Source: Sporisorium sorghi (Eukaryota > Basidiomycota > Ustilaginomycetes > Ustilaginales > Ustilaginaceae). From it: a stretch of 64,000 nt of DNA. The notes beneath the pieces are model-generated. The model worked only from the letters and a program-made list of their open reading frames with translations. It did no database searches and was not told the DNA's origin. The stretch's first letter is position 1. Each line of letters starts with the position of its first letter. The stretch is from NCBI GenBank assembly GCA_023212695.1, contig JALCCG010000047.1:1-64000 (forward strand). Direction: 5' to 3'. A program made the translations under genes and the position numbers. This document shows, in pieces, positions 61,436-64,000 of the stretch.

Positions 61436-63496
61436 ATGGCATCATTACTATCCAGGAGATCCTCGCATATCCTCCTCGTCTTGCTCGGTCTCTTCCTCGC
61501 AGGCACCATCGTCGTCCTCACAACCGCCAATGCCTACTTTTCCATCGACTCGTCCGCCTACATTCTACCAGAAGAGCTCGGCACCTGGGAGCAGATCCAG
61601 TCCGGCGCTTCCCCAGATGGTCCAGATGGCTGGGCCGCGCGCATCCCGTGGCTCAACAAGCTCACCCACCACTCGTCGTCCTCCTCTGCAACCGCATCCA
61701 ATGCCACCACCTCCCAGCATCCTGCTTCGGTAGTCGACCCGGACGACATGGTCGCACGTCCTCAGCCATGGCGCGACAACACTCCCAAGAAGTGGGACCC
61801 CGCCAACCCCGCCGAAAAGATCCCACGCATCATCCACCAGACCTGGAAGGACGAGCATCTCCCTCCCAGGTGGCAGGCCATTCGCGACGAGTGTGCCGCC
61901 ATGCACCCGGACTACAAATACATGCTCTGGACCGACGCCGACTCGCGCAAGTTTATCGCGCAGCACTACGACTGGTTCCTGCCCGTCTTTGACGGCTACC
62001 CGTACCCCATCCAAAGAGCCGACGCCATCCGCTACTTTGTTTTGCATCACTACGGCGGTATCTACATGGACCTCGACATTGGATGTCTGCGCCGCTTCGA
62101 CCCGCTGCTGCGCTTCGAGGTCATCTTGCCCAAAACCATCCCCGTCGGTGTCTCGAACGACGTCATGCTCTCGGCCAAGGCGCATCCCTTCATGGACCAG
62201 CTCATCCACAACCTCGTGACGTTCAACCACCAGTACCTCACCAACTACCCCACCGTCATGTTTTCCACGGGGCCTATGTTTGTTTCCGCCTCGTACGGGC
62301 TCTATGTCGACGTCCATGGGCCTGCGTATCCGAGCACGCCCAAGCAGCCCGATGCGGGGTTCAAGGGCGTCCGTGTTTTACCGAAGAGCTTGTACGGCAA
62401 AAACGTCAAGCCGGTTGATGCGCCCGATGCCTTCTTCTCGCACTTTTATGGATCGAGCTGGCACGCGAACGATGCCGGCTTCCTCATCTTTTTGCGCAAG
62501 TACGGCCGGTTCTTGATCTTCGTTGGTGTTTGCGTCGTTCTGTATGGGTTGTTCAGGACGTTGTTGCCTAGCTTCCTGTTCAGGTTTGGCGGGTACAGGG
62601 GTGGATTTGGACGTGGGAGCAGACGCTCGCAGCGCGAATCGGGCCGCTGGATCAGTTTGCCTGTTGGCTCGATCTCCAGCCGATCGCTTTCCCGACGTCG
62701 ATCCAAGCGTCGATCCACCGCCGACGAGGATCAGAGCGTGCCGCTCAACGACGTCTCGGGGCAACACGACACGGTCGGTGCAACATCGGCAGCCAATCCG
62801 AGCCGGCTGTCGATGCCCGCACCTAGGCCGACGCGGCTCAGCCTGCCGCTGTTCCAGCTGCAAGATCCGGAGCCGATGAGCAGCGATCCGGCGCCGCAGT
62901 CGGTGCTGGCGTGGATGGGGCAGACGCTCTCGCGGCCATCGTCGCGCAGCGATGCGATTAGCGAGATGGAGGCGAACCACGCGCGCGGCGAGAGCGCGAG
63001 CAAGAAGAAGGGCGTGCTCTACCTCCCTGCTTACTTTGTTCGGGGCGATGATGGCAGTAGTGCGGGGTCTCAGCAGCTGAGTCCGTCGAGCAGTGCGTCG
63101 TCGCAGCAGCTGCAGGGGGCGGGGCTGTCGCCGTTGTCGCACGGGTCGTTTGGCGCGGGATCGTCGGCGGGTGGGCAGCAGAGTTTGGGCCAGTGGGCGT
63201 CGTCGCTGCTGCCCGCGTGGAGGGGCGCGAGTCCCGCGCCGAGCCATGGGTCGAGGAGGTCGCGGTTGAGTCAGGATGTGGATCTGGAGAGTCTGGGCTC
63301 GCAGGGCGAGGATGACGAGTGGGAGGGCGGCAGGGCGGGGGAGCAGCAGCCGCTGATGCAGGCCGAGGGAAAGTCGAGGTTGAGACAGGCGTTGGAGGAG
63401 GCGAGAAGGGAGCATGCTCAGCAGCAGCACCAGCAGGCGCCCCCGCCGTATGATGGGGAGCGTGACGAGGTCGTCGATGACAAGCAGCATGTGTAG
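61436..63496 (+). CDS. GT32 mannosyltransferase, inositol-phosphoceramide mannosyltransferase (SUR1/CSH1) type
   Basis: Single exon, 686 residues from the ATG at 61436 (MASLLSRRSSHILLVLLGLF); the frame extends 101 codons upstream without good protein character. An N-terminal signal anchor (residues 10-31) is followed by a GT32 catalytic domain: IPRIIHQTWKDEHLPPRWQ, DYKYMLWTDADSRKFI, PIQRADAIRYFVLHHYGGIY and the DxD motif YMDLDIGC near residue 208, binding metal/GDP-mannose. FYGSSWHANDAGFLIF leads into a second membrane segment at about 358-381 (FLIFVGVCVVLYGLFRTLLP). This two-anchor layout fits Sur1/Csh1, the catalytic subunit (with Csg2) that makes mannosyl-inositol-phosphoceramide in the Golgi, better than Och1. 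The C-terminal 300 residues are a Ser/Gln-rich, probably cytosolic tail, much longer than in yeast (Sur1 about 380 residues in total). Confidence 0.87.
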   Translation: MASLLSRRSSHILLVLLGLFLAGTIVVLTTANAYFSIDSSAYILPEELGTWEQIQSGASPDGPDGWAARIPWLNKLTHHSSSSSATASNATTSQHPASVVDPDDMVARPQPWRDNTPKKWDPANPAEKIPRIIHQTWKDEHLPPRWQAIRDECAAMHPDYKYMLWTDADSRKFIAQHYDWFLPVFDGYPYPIQRADAIRYFVLHHYGGIYMDLDIGCLRRFDPLLRFEVILPKTIPVGVSNDVMLSAKAHPFMDQLIHNLVTFNHQYLTNYPTVMFSTGPMFVSASYGLYVDVHGPAYPSTPKQPDAGFKGVRVLPKSLYGKNVKPVDAPDAFFSHFYGSSWHANDAGFLIFLRKYGRFLIFVGVCVVLYGLFRTLLPSFLFRFGGYRGGFGRGSRRSQRESGRWISLPVGSISSRSLSRRRSKRRSTADEDQSVPLNDVSGQHDTVGATSAANPSRLSMPAPRPTRLSLPLFQLQDPEPMSSDPAPQSVLAWMGQTLSRPSSRSDAISEMEANHARGESASKKKGVLYLPAYFVRGDDGSSAGSQQLSPSSSASSQQLQGAGLSPLSHGSFGAGSSAGGQQSLGQWASSLLPAWRGASPAPSHGSRRSRLSQDVDLESLGSQGEDDEWEGGRAGEQQPLMQAEGKSRLRQALEEARREHAQQQHQQAPPPYDGERDEVVDDKQHV

Positions 63497-64000
63497 AGTC
63501 TCAAGGGTTCCTGGGGGGATGCATTGTAAGAGGGTTGATACACTTGGTGCATTTGGGTGTGATTGATGAAAGCACGAGTTGTATTGAGTTTGCGAGCAGA
63601 TTGTGTGAGAGCGTCAACACCACAGATGGAGGTGGTGAGATGCGCTGCCGAGCAAGCCCAACCAGACAAGCGAAGCTCCACAAGACACGAGAAGCTCGAC
63701 CAAGGGATGAGGATGGTGAAGCAGAACAAGGTTTGACTGCTTTGAAACTCTCACGGGTTCTCAGATCGGGATGCGTCTCTCATCGAAGCTGTTCACGCGA
63801 TTCGTGTCTGCTGCAGCTCAGTCCACGCATACAACGAGTGAGCACAACTCGCCCATCTAGGCAGACATGCTCGGTCGCTTGGACGTGCATTCGTCAATTG
63901 TGTCGTGAGGGCATCAATGAGAGTTCTAGGTCTATTTTCGTCGCCTCGGCTTCCTCCGCTTTCTGATCCGCTACTGTGTCCTCTCTTCGACATCCGTGCT
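63497..64000. other. Right-edge region; no confident gene
   Basis: This stretch holds 504 bp after the GT32 stop. A 66-codon ATG-initiated frame on minus (63793-63993, starting MSKRGHSSGSESGGSRGDEN) has a slightly protein-like N-terminal half, but no domain and no clear splice donor. It might be the first exon of a gene or chance. Confidence 0.4.

Noticed and set aside
63793..63993. 66-codon minus-strand frame at the right edge
   Set aside because: Starts with ATG and its first half looks mildly protein-like, but there is no domain, no clear splice donor and no further context.

Overview
The window is nuclear DNA of a basidiomycete fungus, most likely a smut (Ustilaginaceae-like). The evidence is GC-rich coding DNA, large single-exon genes, a few short introns with GTGAGT/GTAAGT donors and CAG/TAG acceptors, long Ser/Ala/Gln-rich disordered protein regions, and CT, poly-A and poly-T tracts in the spacers. 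The species assignment is inference. I see no rRNA, tRNA, transposon, virus or CRISPR array.

Layout, left to right. 0-2.5 kb: 3' end of an acidic-tailed protein (+) and an MFS sugar transporter (-). 4.7-10.2 kb, all on minus: a zinc-finger/LysM protein fused to a WDR83-type WD40 propeller, the PP1 regulator SDS22, and sphinganine C4-hydroxylase (SUR2). 11.5-18.2 kb: complex III core protein 2 (+), a SUN-domain nuclear envelope protein (-), and the three-exon GPN1/Npa3 GTPase (+). 20.3-28.5 kb: a zinc-cluster transcription factor (+), the proteasome assembly factor UMP1 in three exons (-), and the exosome helicase MTR4 (+). 28.5-36.5 kb: a 5'-nucleotidase-family protein with a long tail (-), a Tlg1/syntaxin-6-type SNARE in three exons (+), an IRS4-like EH protein (+), and an HSBP1 homologue in three small exons (-). 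37.2-43.3 kb: farnesyltransferase alpha (+), a mitochondrial bL9-BolA fusion (-), COQ1 polyprenyl diphosphate synthase (+), and a rhamnose/fucose mutarotase-family protein (-). 45.0-59.4 kb: a giant Rim15-type kinase of about 4,211 residues (+). 61.4-63.5 kb: a SUR1/CSH1-like GT32 mannosyltransferase of sphingolipid synthesis (+).

Most genes are conserved housekeeping genes and I see no dedicated gene cluster. Two pairs share a pathway but are not adjacent: SUR2 and SUR1 (sphingolipids), and QCR2, COQ1 and bL9-BolA (mitochondrion). Genes mostly lie in convergent or divergent pairs with short shared spacers (75 bp between the MTR4 and nucleotidase stops; 275 bp between the nucleotidase and SNARE starts).

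The most unusual features are two fusions in continuous reading frames. The first joins mitochondrial ribosomal protein bL9m to a BolA domain, with a mitochondrial-presequence-like R-G-Y-A-T-S junction and a possible spliced-on membrane tail. The second joins a LysM/zinc-finger protein to WDR83. Other points are the size and 1.7 kb first intron of the Rim15-like kinase, a zinc cluster with an abnormally long last loop, and two probable frameshifts (the SUR2 tail and the gene at the left edge).
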